Below, piece by piece: positions 7,000-15,022 of a stretch of 64,000 nucleotides of DNA; position 1 is the first letter of the stretch, and each line of letters begins with the position of its first letter. A program made the position numbers and the translations under genes. The DNA comes from Rarobacter faecitabidus. GTDB lineage: Bacteria; Actinomycetota; Actinomycetes; Actinomycetales; Cellulomonadaceae. The stretch is from NCBI RefSeq assembly GCF_006716265.1, contig NZ_VFOS01000001.1, positions 1-64,000 on the forward strand, written 5' to 3'. Under the pieces are notes generated by a model, which did no database searches, had not been told where the DNA came from, and saw only the letters and a program-made list of their open reading frames with translations.

Positions 7000-7436
7000 C
7001 CAGCGATCTCCTTCTTGATATTGGCGATTGCCGCCTCGTGCTTGGCGATGCGATCTGCCGCGCGACGATTGCGGCGCTCAGTGTTGGCGTCTTTGGTTGT
7101 GCGCCAGTTGAGGTCCGATTCGACCAGCACAGCCTTCGCGCCGAAACTTTCAAGCAGGTCAACGCGCGCCTGCGCGGATGAGCGCGACCGATAGATGCGA
7201 TCGGTGCTCGGCCACCAGAATGTCCAATCGGGGCGATCTTTAGGGGGCTGCCAACCCTTGGGCTTCCAGTCACCCCAGAGTGTCGCCAGTGTTTGGCTTT
7301 CATCGACCGGCTCCCCGTCTGGCCAATGTGCCGAGACAGTATGGAGCCATTCGGGAAAGCGTTCTGCCGGATGAAGCACGCATGCCTCGGCCGGGTACGA
7401 AATCAGGTGTGCGCGGTAGATGCGGGTCGTGGTCAT
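6996..7436 (-). CDS. phage protein, unknown function
   Basis: 146 aa. It is Trp-rich in the middle (LWGDWKPKGWQPPKDRPDWTFWWPSTD) followed by RIYRSRSSAQARVDLLESFGAKAVLVESD and a basic C-terminal helix with a coiled-coil character (ERRNRRAADRIAKHEAAIANIKKE). The start ATG at 7436 overlaps the stop of the Rha gene. Function unknown. Confidence 0.6.
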   Translation of the reverse strand: MTTTRIYRAHLISYPAEACVLHPAERFPEWLHTVSAHWPDGEPVDESQTLATLWGDWKPKGWQPPKDRPDWTFWWPSTDRIYRSRSSAQARVDLLESFGAKAVLVESDLNWRTTKDANTERRNRRAADRIAKHEAAIANIKKEIAG

Positions 7437-8257
7437 GCTGAAATCTCCTTGATTACTGCGGGCTTGAGGGCGTTGGCATTGAGCGGCAGCCCTCGCCTTG
7501 CCAGTAGGTCGGCGAGTGCCACCTCAGGCTCGCCAGGGCGCACCCGCGTCTGTTCGCGGCGCTCACCCTCAGAGTCGAGGCGCCCGACAAGCTGGAAGAA
7601 TGGCTTGCCCTTATAGGCGGGGTGATTGTGCTGATGCCCGCTCTTGGTCTCGCCAGTGCGCTTGTTCTTGCGCGCGCCTCGCTGGTCGATCAGGAGGCCA
7701 AGCGCGTAGAGCCGCGCAAAGAAATCGCGCTCGCCGACTTCGGAAAAGTAGTGTTTGTGGAACTCGCGGATCGTTAGACCCTTGCTGGTCTCGATAGCGT
7801 GAACAACCTTCTCGGCTTTCTCTGCGCGAGCCTCGGCGGCGATTGCACGGTTGAGCGCGGCCTTACCAGCGTCGAGCACTGCCGAAATGCCTTCGAGTGA
7901 AGTCAGATCGATCGATTGCGGCGCGGCAAGTCTCTGTGCCATGTCGAAGAAAGCCTTCACGAGCGCCTTCTTGAAAACGCGAATGCGCTCCATGTTTCGC
8001 ATGTAGGTCAGGATGAGCGTTGCCTGCGGTTCGGTGAGGTGGAAAATCTCTCGATGCTGAGTTCTTCCATCTGCGCCAACAAACGGTCGCGTTTCAGATT
8101 CCAGCGTCCCAAAATCTTCAAGATCTCCCCGGTAGGTGCGGATGAGTTGCAGCACGTTCTTGTGCTGGTTCTCAGTGCCTTCTGCGATCTGCTCCGACGA
8201 GACGCGCAGATTGCCGGTACTGTCGCGCTCGATGCGCGGTAGACTTACTACTGTCAT
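7433..8257 (-). CDS. phage antirepressor, Rha N-terminal and KilAC-like C-terminal domain
   Basis: 274 aa. The N-terminal ~115 residues carry the Rha pattern (SSEQIAEGTENQHKNVLQLIRTY, then FHLTEPQATLILTYMRNMERIRVFKKALVKAFF). A helical linker leads to a KilAC-like region (TIREFHKHYFSEVGERDFFARLYALGLL). Such proteins act in the cytoplasm as antirepressors or early regulators. It heads the leftward gene cluster below a strong hairpin at 8280-8315. ATG start at 8257. Confidence 0.8.
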   Translation of the reverse strand: MTVVSLPRIERDSTGNLRVSSEQIAEGTENQHKNVLQLIRTYRGDLEDFGTLESETRPFVGADGRTQHREIFHLTEPQATLILTYMRNMERIRVFKKALVKAFFDMAQRLAAPQSIDLTSLEGISAVLDAGKAALNRAIAAEARAEKAEKVVHAIETSKGLTIREFHKHYFSEVGERDFFARLYALGLLIDQRGARKNKRTGETKSGHQHNHPAYKGKPFFQLVGRLDSEGERREQTRVRPGEPEVALADLLARRGLPLNANALKPAVIKEISA

Positions 8258-8279
8258 TTTGGTTCCTTCCGGGAATGAC

Positions 8280-8315
8280 GAAGGCCACCTGCTCGTAACG
8301 GGTGGCCTTCTTTTT
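8280..8315 (+). terminator. 10-bp perfect hairpin followed by T5
   Basis: The arms are GAAGGCCACC (8280-8289) and GGTGGCCTTC (8301-8310), with TTTTTG after the right arm on the top strand. It reads best as a rightward terminator, yet the surrounding genes run left. For leftward transcription it would be a stem-loop in the leader of the Rha gene. It may insulate the early operon from rightward read-through. Confidence 0.5.
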
Positions 8316-8333
8316 GTTTGGGTGGGTGGGTGG

Positions 8334-8615
8334 TTATGCGCCTGCTGCCAGATACTCCCGAGCCCGCGTCATGTCGCCCACGGTGATCGGCGGGATGATC
8401 GACCCGAACTTGCGCAGGTTCTCGGCGAGCACGTTGCGGATGGCCTCGCGCTGAGTGGTGTCACTCTCGCCGGGGACAGTGAGCAGGAATCCCTTGGCGA
8501 GCGCCTGGGATTTGCGGTTGCTGATGTGAGCGCCGAGTTCGGCGGCGGTCTCTCGGACGCATCGAGCCAGGGCAACGAAGCACATCGACTCGTGCGCTTC
8601 AGTGATTGTGGGCAT
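8334..8615 (-). CDS. phage protein, unknown function
   Basis: 93 aa from ATG 8615 (MPTITEAHESM). Predicted helical: CVRETAAELGAHISNRKSQALAKG, then TTQREAIRNVLAENLRKFG. No family is recognised. It stands alone between two spacers rather than in the overlapping chain. Confidence 0.55.
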   Translation of the reverse strand: MPTITEAHESMCFVALARCVRETAAELGAHISNRKSQALAKGFLLTVPGESDTTQREAIRNVLAENLRKFGSIIPPITVGDMTRAREYLAAGA

Positions 8616-8705
8616 GGCGATGTATCTTCTCCGGTCTCTTGCGAGATGCCGCCACATGACGGACTTGGGTACAGCGAGATGACCCCGGTTTGGGGTGGGG
8701 GTGGG

Positions 8706-9194
8706 TTAGGAGTTGGTGACACGGAGCGCGTCGGTCTGCAACGCGCGCAACTCGTCGCGCTTGTCCGCGCCGACCCCGAGGATCGCGAGCGCGGTGATGT
8801 AGCCGTCGATCACGGCGCTGATGTGGGCCATCCCGGCGGACGCACTGCCCCTGCTCGCGCGCAGACTGTCGATCGTGGCTCGCGTCTCGGTGATCAGCGC
8901 AAGAACGTCGTCCACGATGGGACTTGCTTTGTCGGCTGCTTCGCGGTCGGTGGTGGTCACGTCTGGGACTTCGAGCGCCGCGCCCTCAATGGAGTCGCGC
9001 AGAATAATCGCGGGGTATGAGTCGTGGCGCTGAAGCGCGCGGTTCCAGACCTTGTGGAAGATCCGCACAGATCCGGGGCTACTCCACGGCTCCACCTGCC
9101 GATCCACGTCCACAAGGTAAGTGCTACGCCGAGTGATCGGCGTTCCGTCTGAGCGTTTGCCGGCCGGAATTGCTGTGATGGTTGCGAGTTTCAC
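8706..9194 (-). CDS. phage protein, unknown function
   Basis: 162 aa. The N-terminal half is beta-rich (TITAIPAGKRSDGTPITRRSTYLVDVDRQVEPW). The C-terminal half is helical, with a likely coiled coil (SPIVDDVLALITETRATIDSLRAS...). ATG at 9194 is preceded by GGAGATTCTACCGTGAAACT. Function unknown. Confidence 0.55.
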   Translation of the reverse strand: MKLATITAIPAGKRSDGTPITRRSTYLVDVDRQVEPWSSPGSVRIFHKVWNRALQRHDSYPAIILRDSIEGAALEVPDVTTTDREAADKASPIVDDVLALITETRATIDSLRASRGSASAGMAHISAVIDGYITALAILGVGADKRDELRALQTDALRVTNS

Positions 9195-9219
9195 GGTAGA
9201 ATCTCCTTGCTGTATTGGT

Positions 9220-9252
9220 GAAGGCCGTTGCTCTTGTCGGGGTGCGGCCTTC
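9220..9252 (-). promoter_or_regulatory. 8-bp hairpin in the leader between early genes
   Basis: The arms are GAAGGCCG (9220-9227) and CGGCCTTC (9245-9252), lying between the excisionase-like gene and the 162-aa gene. The GAAGGCC arm resembles the hairpin at 8280. No T-run follows it on the leftward strand, so a weak attenuator or processing site is as likely as a terminator. Confidence 0.35.
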
Positions 9253-9273
9253 GCTGTTTGGTGGGGTGGGTGC

Positions 9274-9504
9274 TCAACCGTTTCGACGGTGAGCCTTGCG
9301 CGACAGCGGCGTGCGCACCATCCGACTTCCGACAGTGTGGGCGGCGATGTAGTCGGCGATGATCTGCTCGGTGAAGCGAATCGACCGGCCGATGCGAACG
9401 TGCGGGATCTCGCCTGATCGAGCCATGTCGGTCATCGTGCGAGCCGTCCGCCCTAGCCGCCTGCCAGCATCGGCAGGGGAGATGGTTTCGGATGAGGCGA
9501 GCAC
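9274..9504 (-). CDS. excisionase-family DNA-binding protein
   Basis: 76 aa. SPADAGRRLGRTARTMTDMARSGEIPHVRIGRSIRFTEQIIADYI is a MerR-like HTH typical of excisionase (TIGR01764-like) proteins. It may serve in excision or in early control. ATG at 9504 overlaps the stop of the Cro-like gene by one base, so the two are cotranscribed. Confidence 0.7.
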   Translation of the reverse strand: MLASSETISPADAGRRLGRTARTMTDMARSGEIPHVRIGRSIRFTEQIIADYIAAHTVGSRMVRTPLSRKAHRRNG

Positions 9505-9734
9505 TACGCGACCGCCTTTAGGACCGGCTCGGCCACCTCGCCGAACGTCTCAGCGAGTCCGGCGCGAACTGCGCCGATCATGAATCGCGTCGTGGGCTGC
9601 TCCTTGCCCGCCTTGACCGCGCTGTAGAACTGCGGCGTAACCCCGATGGCGGCGGCGATTGCCGCGTCGGTCATGCCAGTCGCGGCAGCGCGGGCGATGA
9701 ACCTGTCTGTGAGCTTGGCTTCCGGCTTTGCCAT
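9504..9734 (-). CDS. Cro-like HTH regulator
   Basis: 76 aa from ATG 9734, behind AAGGAGGTGCC. The HTH is FIARAAATGMTDAAIAAAIGVTPQFYSAVKAGKEQPTTRFM (residues ~12-52). It diverges from the repressor gene at 9871 with ~136 bp of operator DNA between, the standard lysis/lysogeny switch layout. An upstream in-frame ATG at 9815 lies inside the predicted promoter and is less likely. Confidence 0.7.
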   Translation of the reverse strand: MAKPEAKLTDRFIARAAATGMTDAAIAAAIGVTPQFYSAVKAGKEQPTTRFMIGAVRAGLAETFGEVAEPVLKAVA

Positions 9735-9870
9735 ACTTGGCACCTCCTTAGACTTTGCGGCTAGCGATCTAGCCGGTATGGCTAATACGTTAGACACTTT
9801 GGTTGATCGTGTCAAGTCGGCGTGTCGGGATGGCTAGACATAATGACTAGCGTGTGGCAAGATTGCCGCT
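9735..9870. promoter_or_regulatory. lysogeny switch: divergent promoters with GCTAG inverted repeats
   Basis: Leftward promoter: TTGACA (complement of 9812-9817), 17 bp, then TAACGT. A rightward -10-like CATAAT is at 9839-9844. Two inverted repeats share a half-site: GGCTAG-CGAT-CTAGCC (9759-9774) and GCTAG-ACATAATGA-CTAGC (9833-9851). The second covers the rightward -10, as expected for repressor operators. Confidence 0.55.
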
Positions 9871-10293
9871 ATGGACATCATGAAGTGGTACAAGACAACC
9901 GTTGGCGATGACAGCGAGAACGCTGTTGCGACAAGGTCTGGCATCAGCCAGCGCACACTCAATCGCCAACTCAAGGCGAGGAAGCTGAAGCCAGAGGTAG
10001 TGGCCCCATTGGCTCGCGCATACGGGCAAGACGTTCTCGACACGCTCATCCTGGTGGGTCTAGTCACTCGCGGTGACATTCGTCGCCACGGCGTGCGCGC
10101 AGCACTCGAGGCGGCGACCGACCGCGAGCTCTCCGACGAGGTGTACCGGAGAATGTTGGACGGTCGCGAGCACGTCGCGTTCGATGAGCCAATCGGCAAC
10201 CCCGAGACTCCAATGTCAGACCCTCACCTCAAACTGGTCGCCAACGACGAGGACCCGCGCGAGGAGCAAGACGGAAGTGCTGACGGTAGATGA
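9871..10293 (+). CDS. phage CI-like repressor (HTH)
   Basis: 140 aa. The N-terminal HTH reads NAVATRSGISQRTLNRQLKARKLKPEVVAPLARAYG (residues 17-52). The C-terminal half is acidic and carries no peptidase motif, so release is more likely by the ImmA-type protease encoded next than by RecA-stimulated self-cleavage. It shares the switch region with the Cro-like gene. ATG at 9871; a second ATG four codons in is also possible. Confidence 0.7.
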   Translation: MDIMKWYKTTVGDDSENAVATRSGISQRTLNRQLKARKLKPEVVAPLARAYGQDVLDTLILVGLVTRGDIRRHGVRAALEAATDRELSDEVYRRMLDGREHVAFDEPIGNPETPMSDPHLKLVANDEDPREEQDGSADGR

Positions 10294-10696
10294 CCTGCTA
10301 GACCTGGCCGCGCACAATGGCGTGCGCGTCAGGTCTGCCGATCTAGGAGAGATCAGCGGCTACTACGACGACGACTCACGTTGCATCACCCTCGACATCT
10401 GCCTCGCGACGTATCAAGTGCGCTCAACAATGGCTCACGAACTAAGTCACGCACGCCACCGCGACCGCCCATTGCGCGAACCAAGGGCCCACAAGGTGCG
10501 GGAAGAACGTGCTGATGCTGAAGCGGCTCGCATGTTGATCTCGCCCGAGGCGTACGCGATGGCCGAGGCGGAGCACGGACCGCACGCCGGCGCGATTGCC
10601 TGCGAACTCGGCGTGACCCGGAAGATCGTTCTCGCCTTCCAGCGTGAAGCGGCTCTAGGTAGGGCGTGGACGCGCTGCGATTGGGCTGAGGTCTAA
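10277..10696 (+). CDS. ImmA/IrrE-family metallopeptidase
   Basis: 139 aa from GTG 10277, overlapping the repressor gene by 17 bases. MAHELSHARH (residues 52-61) gives the HExxH zinc site with Glu55 as catalytic residue. ERADAEAARMLISP supplies the third acidic ligand. Family members cleave their cognate CI-type repressor to induce the element, as ImmA does to ImmR in ICEBs1. It is the last gene on the prophage side before tRNA-Ser. Confidence 0.8.
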   Translation: MLTVDDLLDLAAHNGVRVRSADLGEISGYYDDDSRCITLDICLATYQVRSTMAHELSHARHRDRPLREPRAHKVREERADAEAARMLISPEAYAMAEAEHGPHAGAIACELGVTRKIVLAFQREAALGRAWTRCDWAEV

Positions 10697-10732
10697 GAAG
10701 TGCGCGAAGGCGCACTAGCCATCACAATAAAT

Positions 10733-10761
10733 CCCCCACCCGGCATCCGCTCGGGTGGGGG
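10733..10761 (+). terminator. hairpin after the repressor/protease genes
   Basis: Perfect 10-bp arms CCCCCACCCG (10733-10742) and CGGGTGGGGG (10752-10761) with a 9-nt loop, 37 bp after the ImmA stop. There is no long T-run, but the stem is very stable and well placed as a rightward terminator. Confidence 0.6.
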
Positions 10762-10790
10762 CGTGTTGCGTTCGGAGGCCGTTTCAGGCC

Positions 10791-10837
10791 GTCAACGTAC
10801 GCTATCAAGTTGTTCGATGTTGATAGCGTACGTTGAC
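10791..10837. repeat. perfect 18-bp inverted repeat beside tRNA-Ser
   Basis: Left arm GTCAACGTACGCTATCAA (10791-10808), 11-nt spacer, and an exact complementary right arm (10820-10837). It lies between the prophage's last gene and tRNA-Ser and has lower GC than its surroundings. It could be a recombinase/att-associated site or a bidirectional terminator-like structure. Confidence 0.7.
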
Positions 10838-10889
10838 GAGCCGTTTCGAGCGGTTCGAAAAACCCTCTCCGACCTGCACAAACATACTG

Positions 10890-10975
10890 CGGAGGATGGG
10901 GGATTCGAACCCCCGAGGGCTGTTAACCCAACACGCTTTCCAAGCGTGCGCCATAGGCCACTAGGCGAATCCTCC
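10890..10975 (-). tRNA. tRNA-Ser (GGA)
   Basis: Acceptor GGAGGAT pairs with ATCCTCC. The anticodon stem-loop CACGC-TTGGAAA-GCGTG gives anticodon GGA. A long variable arm (TTGGGTTAACAGCCC) marks class II serine tRNA, and the T-arm has GGTTCGAATCC. No CCA is encoded. The 3' end faces the prophage, so it is a plausible attachment gene. Confidence 0.95.
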
Positions 10976-11069
10976 GTGCTGCGCGCTTACACACGCCAGC
11001 GCATCGAGGATACCGGACAACCAACGATTCGCCGAATCGGATCCGGCTGTGAAGCACGAGACGGCTGAG

Positions 11070-11786
11070 TCAGTCGATCAGCGAGCCGGATTCCTCCAGC
11101 ATGCGCAGCGTCGCCAGCACTCTGGGGTTCGCTGAGGGGTCGGCATCGATATCAAGGCACGCGTAGATCGCGTTGATGTGATTCTGGACCGATTTGTCCG
11201 CGATGCCGAGTGCCTGGGCGATTCCGGAATTCGACAGTCCTTGGGCGAGCAGTCGCAGCACCTCGTAGCGGCGTGCGCTCAGTTTGGATACGGACGTGCC
11301 AGCCCTCGGTTGCGCCTTGGCCAGCAGATTGGGGTCGAGCACCTGCCGTCCGGCGGCGGTGCGCTCGATGGTCGCGGTCAGGGTTTTGACGGAGACGCTG
11401 GAGTTCTTGGACAGGTACGACCACCGGGATTTCACCGCATCCGGGAGGTCGAGCAGGAGGTCCATGGCGTTATGCGCTGACAGGAGGAGCACCTTCAGGT
11501 GCGCATCGTTGCGCTGCAGCGATATGCCCAGCGCCACGCCATTGCCGTCGATCAGCGATATGTCCATGATGACCACATCGACCATGCCGGGCTTGATGGC
11601 GCTGCGGGCCTCCGCCACGCTTGCGCACTGAGTTACGAGATGCATCCGCGGTTCGGACGAGAGGGATGTCGCAAGCATCTGCCGGAACAGGGTGTTGTCC
11701 TCCACGATCGCCACGCGCACGGGCGGAAGTTGAGGGCGAACGCTGGCCTCCGGTCCGACTTGCGAGGGGCTACTGTGATCCGCCAT
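11070..11786 (-). CDS. NarL/FixJ-family response regulator
   Basis: 238 aa. A receiver domain (residues ~22-140: acidic pocket Glu29/Asp30, phospho-acceptor Asp75 in VVIMDIS, Lys in YLSKNSS) is joined to a LuxR-type HTH (~168-235: LSARRYEVLRLLAQGLSNSGIAQALGIADKSVQNHI). It acts as a transcription factor, presumably phosphorylated by the kinase encoded divergently 84 bp away. The N-terminal ~20 residues are a low-complexity extension. Confidence 0.88.
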   Translation of the reverse strand: MADHSSPSQVGPEASVRPQLPPVRVAIVEDNTLFRQMLATSLSSEPRMHLVTQCASVAEARSAIKPGMVDVVIMDISLIDGNGVALGISLQRNDAHLKVLLLSAHNAMDLLLDLPDAVKSRWSYLSKNSSVSVKTLTATIERTAAGRQVLDPNLLAKAQPRAGTSVSKLSARRYEVLRLLAQGLSNSGIAQALGIADKSVQNHINAIYACLDIDADPSANPRVLATLRMLEESGSLID

Positions 11787-11869
11787 ACGTCCGAGTATGT
11801 ACCCAGAATCCGATTGACGTAACGTTTCGGTAAGTCGGATGCCGCAAAATTAGGGTTGCCAATCGTAAA

Positions 11870-13108
11870 TTGCCACTAGATCATCGGGTTCCAAGATGGC
11901 AATCTTGGAGCGTGCTAGACCGAGATCACGTGTTGAAGAGCCTGCACATCGCATTGGAACCACGTGAATCTCACGATCCTCGCGACAGTGTGTCGATGAT
12001 CACCTGGTTCGGCGGACTCGGATCGACGTTCACCATGATGGGCCTGATACAGGCCTATTATCTGGCGACTCAGATCGACGTGCCCTCCAATATCCAGGGT
12101 GCGTTCTGGCTTCGCGTTCTGGCGTCGCTGTTGCCGCTATGGATCGCCGCCGTCTGCGCGGAACGCCTGCAACTGTGGCGCATGGCCTCGCGTCGTCAGC
12201 GCGTCGTCTACGGATCCGCCATCGTCCTGATCGCCGCTTGCATCCGTGTTTACCTGCAGTCCGTCTTCGAGGTCTACGCCGTTCCCGATCAACTGATCAT
12301 CTCCTTCGAGATCGCGGGCGGCGCGGCCATGTTCGGGGTCGCCTGCCTTTTCACAGTTGCGTTCATCCGCCTGCAGCGCAAGGAACGCCACCTTGCGATC
12401 GAATCGGAACGGCACCGCCTCGCTGGCTTTCAGGCGATCGAGGCGCTTCACAATGAGGAGATCCGCGTGCACCGCTCTGTTTCCGAGGCGCTACACGGAA
12501 CGGTGCAGCAGCGGTTTGTGATCCTCGAGGCGAGCGTCCGATCCGTACTCGATTCGGGTGTGCTCGACGGCGATGCACTGGACATCGCGCGAGATCAGCT
12601 GGAGGAGTTGGCGCGCGGACTCGTGGCGATCCGCGACGACACGGTGCGCGTCACCAGCCGCTTGCTCTCTCCGGACGGCCTCGAGATCGGGTTACGCGGG
12701 GCCATCCGCATCCTCCTTGGGCGCATTCCCGCCCCGATCCGCACTTCCATGGTTGTGGACGAGCCCACCAAGCGCATCGATGACGTGACTAATCCGGGGT
12801 TCACCCCCAGTCAGCGCCTCCTCACGGTCCGTTTCATCGAGGAGGCCGTGACCAACGCGCTGAAACACGGGCATGCCAATAGCGTCGCGGTTTATCTGGT
12901 CACGGTGCTGGACGACCAGGCGGCGCCGTCGGAGATCCGGGTCGCTGTCGAAAACGATGGCCTTCCATGGAACGCCGTGTCGAGTGACGGGTCGGGGATC
13001 GCGGCGCTGCGCCAGCGGATCGAGGTTGCGGGCGGCTCGCTTCTCTTCGCGGGAACCAACGGTGAAACGACCCGTGTCGAGATGTCTCTGCCGCTCACGA
13101 AAATGTGA
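11870..13108 (+). CDS. membrane sensor histidine kinase (LuxR-partner type)
   Basis: Up to 412 aa. There are four predicted transmembrane helices (~48-66, 81-97, 113-129, 143-166), a dimerisation helix with the phospho-histidine in EALHGTVQQR (His209), and a HATPase domain with EEAVTNALKHG (N box) and GSGIAALRQRIEVAGGSLLF (G box). The longest frame begins with TTG at 11870; internal GTG or the ATG at 11996 are alternatives, and the first ~40 residues look weak. It diverges from its likely response regulator and precedes the SipW cluster, which may be its target. Confidence 0.82.
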   Translation: MPLDHRVPRWQSWSVLDRDHVLKSLHIALEPRESHDPRDSVSMITWFGGLGSTFTMMGLIQAYYLATQIDVPSNIQGAFWLRVLASLLPLWIAAVCAERLQLWRMASRRQRVVYGSAIVLIAACIRVYLQSVFEVYAVPDQLIISFEIAGGAAMFGVACLFTVAFIRLQRKERHLAIESERHRLAGFQAIEALHNEEIRVHRSVSEALHGTVQQRFVILEASVRSVLDSGVLDGDALDIARDQLEELARGLVAIRDDTVRVTSRLLSPDGLEIGLRGAIRILLGRIPAPIRTSMVVDEPTKRIDDVTNPGFTPSQRLLTVRFIEEAVTNALKHGHANSVAVYLVTVLDDQAAPSEIRVAVENDGLPWNAVSSDGSGIAALRQRIEVAGGSLLFAGTNGETTRVEMSLPLTKM

Positions 13109-13321
13109 CTTCGCAGTCACAAAGCGTTTCGGTTGGCCCTAAATGCTCTGGAATTGTGATCGTCGTGGGTGTAATGACCCATAGGTCTCTTTACCTGCAC
13201 CCACCCTCCATTGAACGATGAGTCGATCGAACCTGGTTGCGATACGCAACCCCCAGGCCGCGGTGAATCCCCAACCAATGCCCGCGGCCGCCCATCCCAT
13301 CGCTCAGATAGGAATCCCGCA

Positions 13322-13837
13322 ATGACCTCCACCACCCCGGAGAGGCGGCGGCGCAAACGCACTATCGCGAAGTTCGTCCTCGCGAGCATCGCGGTTTTCG
13401 GCATCGGTGCGGCCGCCACCTCCGCAGCCTGGACCGATCAGGCATGGTTCACCGGCACCGCCACTGCCGCGAGCGTTCAACTCCAGGGCTCCGCCAATGG
13501 GACCACCTGGATCGATGCCGACGACCAGACGGGCGCGGTCGCCGTCCCCGCCTCGTTCACCAACCTGATTCCGGGGCAGACCCGCGTGGTCACCCTGCAC
13601 CTTCGCAACAACGGATCCACCCCGCTCATCGTCACCCAGACGGCGCTGACCACGAGCGGTTCGCTCTTCACGGGTTCGGCACCCGCCACCGCGACGTCCA
13701 GTTTCACCACGACGACCATCGCAGCCAGCGGCACAACCACCTTCAATCTCACGGTGACGACGCCTAGCACGTGGCCGACGACCTACCAGTCGGCAACGGG
13801 GGGCATCGTCCTGACGTTCACCGGCTCGACCTCGTAG
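13322..13837 (+). CDS. SipW-dependent-type secreted protein
   Basis: 171 aa. A basic N terminus (TPERRRRKR) is followed by a hydrophobic segment (FVLASIAVFGIGAAATSAAW) ending in the AWTDQAWFTGT context typical of substrates of SipW-like peptidases (TasA/CalY-like signal). The mature part is Thr/Ser-rich and beta-strand-like (VVTLHLRNNGSTPLIVTQTALTT). Probably a surface or matrix protein. The ATG at 13322 is chosen because the upstream in-frame extension has no coding character. The next gene encodes the matching signal peptidase. Confidence 0.72.
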   Translation: MTSTTPERRRRKRTIAKFVLASIAVFGIGAAATSAAWTDQAWFTGTATAASVQLQGSANGTTWIDADDQTGAVAVPASFTNLIPGQTRVVTLHLRNNGSTPLIVTQTALTTSGSLFTGSAPATATSSFTTTTIAASGTTTFNLTVTTPSTWPTTYQSATGGIVLTFTGSTS

Positions 13838-13841
13838 GCCC

Positions 13842-14393
13842 GTGCTGCCGACAATTCTGCGTCGTGTCAGCAACACCCTGATCTGGTTGCTCGTGATCGT
13901 CGGAGTCGGCTCGGGGCTGGTGTGGTCGGCGACGGCCGCCCATCTCATCAAGCCGCTCGTTGTCATCTCCGGTTCCATGGAGCCGACCTACAAGACCGGA
14001 GACCTGCTCATTGCCCGCCCTATACCAGCTGAGGAAATCGCCGTGGGAGACATCGCCTCGATCTACACGCCGGTGCTGGACCGAATCGTCACGCACCGCG
14101 TCGTCGATGTCGCCACCTCGCCAGCCGGGGAAATCGAGGTGTGGATGAAGGGCGACGCGAACGAAGCGCAGGATGGCGGCGCCTACCTTACCGGAGAATC
14201 CGTATGGGTTCCGCGAGTTCGCATCCCGGGGGCTGGCCGGGTTGTCATCGCGCTCAGCAAGCGCTCGGTGGTCATTCCGCTACTCATCGCGCTCGCGGCC
14301 GTGATGGCCATGACGCTCCTGCCGCGCAGTGAGAACAGCCGCGAGGAGCCGTCGGATGGCGCGGAGCCCGACGCCAGTGAGGTCGGGACATGA
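13842..14393 (+). CDS. sipW: signal peptidase I, SipW/ER type (S26B)
   Basis: 183 aa from GTG 13842. It cleaves signal peptides of exported substrates at the membrane. An N-terminal membrane helix (11-33) precedes SGSMEPTYKTGD (catalytic Ser45) and DRIVTHRV (His85). His in place of the usual Lys, and a downstream KGDANEAQD acidic site, define the archaeal/ER-like SipW class. A second membrane helix lies near the C terminus (VVIPLLIALAAVMAMTLL). It lies 4 bp after one candidate substrate gene and overlaps the next by ATGA. Confidence 0.88.
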   Translation: MLPTILRRVSNTLIWLLVIVGVGSGLVWSATAAHLIKPLVVISGSMEPTYKTGDLLIARPIPAEEIAVGDIASIYTPVLDRIVTHRVVDVATSPAGEIEVWMKGDANEAQDGGAYLTGESVWVPRVRIPGAGRVVIALSKRSVVIPLLIALAAVMAMTLLPRSENSREEPSDGAEPDASEVGT

Positions 14394-14929
14394 CCATACG
14401 ACTGCGCACCGCTGCGCTGCTGCTCGCGGTACTCCTTGCCATCGTGGCCGCCGGATTTGCCGCCCGAGCGACCAAGCCGACCGTCTCGGCCTGGACCAAT
14501 CCGGCGGTCTTCTCCGCTACGGCAACGGCCGGCACCTGGACGGTGCCCAGTACCAGCAAGTGCGAGGTGCGCGAGCAGGCGACGGATGCCGTCGTTCCGG
14601 GGAGCACCTGCACCATCCAATTCAAGTCACAGAACTTCTGGGGGGCCGCGGGCAGCGGCAACGGGCAGGCGAACTTCAACCTGCTCGGCTCTAGCGGAAC
14701 GAATACCCAGTACATGTACTTCGAGATCGCCCTCGGCAACTACCTCACGCCTCCCGGATGGTGGAACTGGGCGAATGCCCGGATATCGACCTTCAGCCAG
14801 GGCACTATCACCTCGCCGTGCTCGGCCCTCCCGCAGGTCACGGGGCGTAAGAACGCCAATATGGGCGCCACCGTGAACGTCTACCTCGAATTCAAGGACT
14901 TCCCCGTAACCCCCCAGTACTGCTCCTAG
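14390..14929 (+). CDS. secreted protein, likely SipW substrate
   Basis: 179 aa. The signal sequence (RTAALLLAVLLAIVAAGFA) is followed by TVSAWTNPAVFSATATAG, the same 'AW-T...F-S/TGTA' motif as in the 13322 product. The mature domain has four Cys residues (in KCEVRE, STCTIQ, SPCSAL and QYCS at the very C terminus), suggesting two disulfides. Its gene is translationally coupled to the peptidase gene. Function unknown; probably extracellular. Confidence 0.72.
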   Translation: MTIRLRTAALLLAVLLAIVAAGFAARATKPTVSAWTNPAVFSATATAGTWTVPSTSKCEVREQATDAVVPGSTCTIQFKSQNFWGAAGSGNGQANFNLLGSSGTNTQYMYFEIALGNYLTPPGWWNWANARISTFSQGTITSPCSALPQVTGRKNANMGATVNVYLEFKDFPVTPQYCS

Positions 14930-15022
14930 CACCCTTGGTGTGCAGCGAAAATCAGGTGACGACCGAGCGGCGTGGTGCAACGATGGCACGGAAGAACTCG
15001 TCCACAACGCGAATGAAATCCG

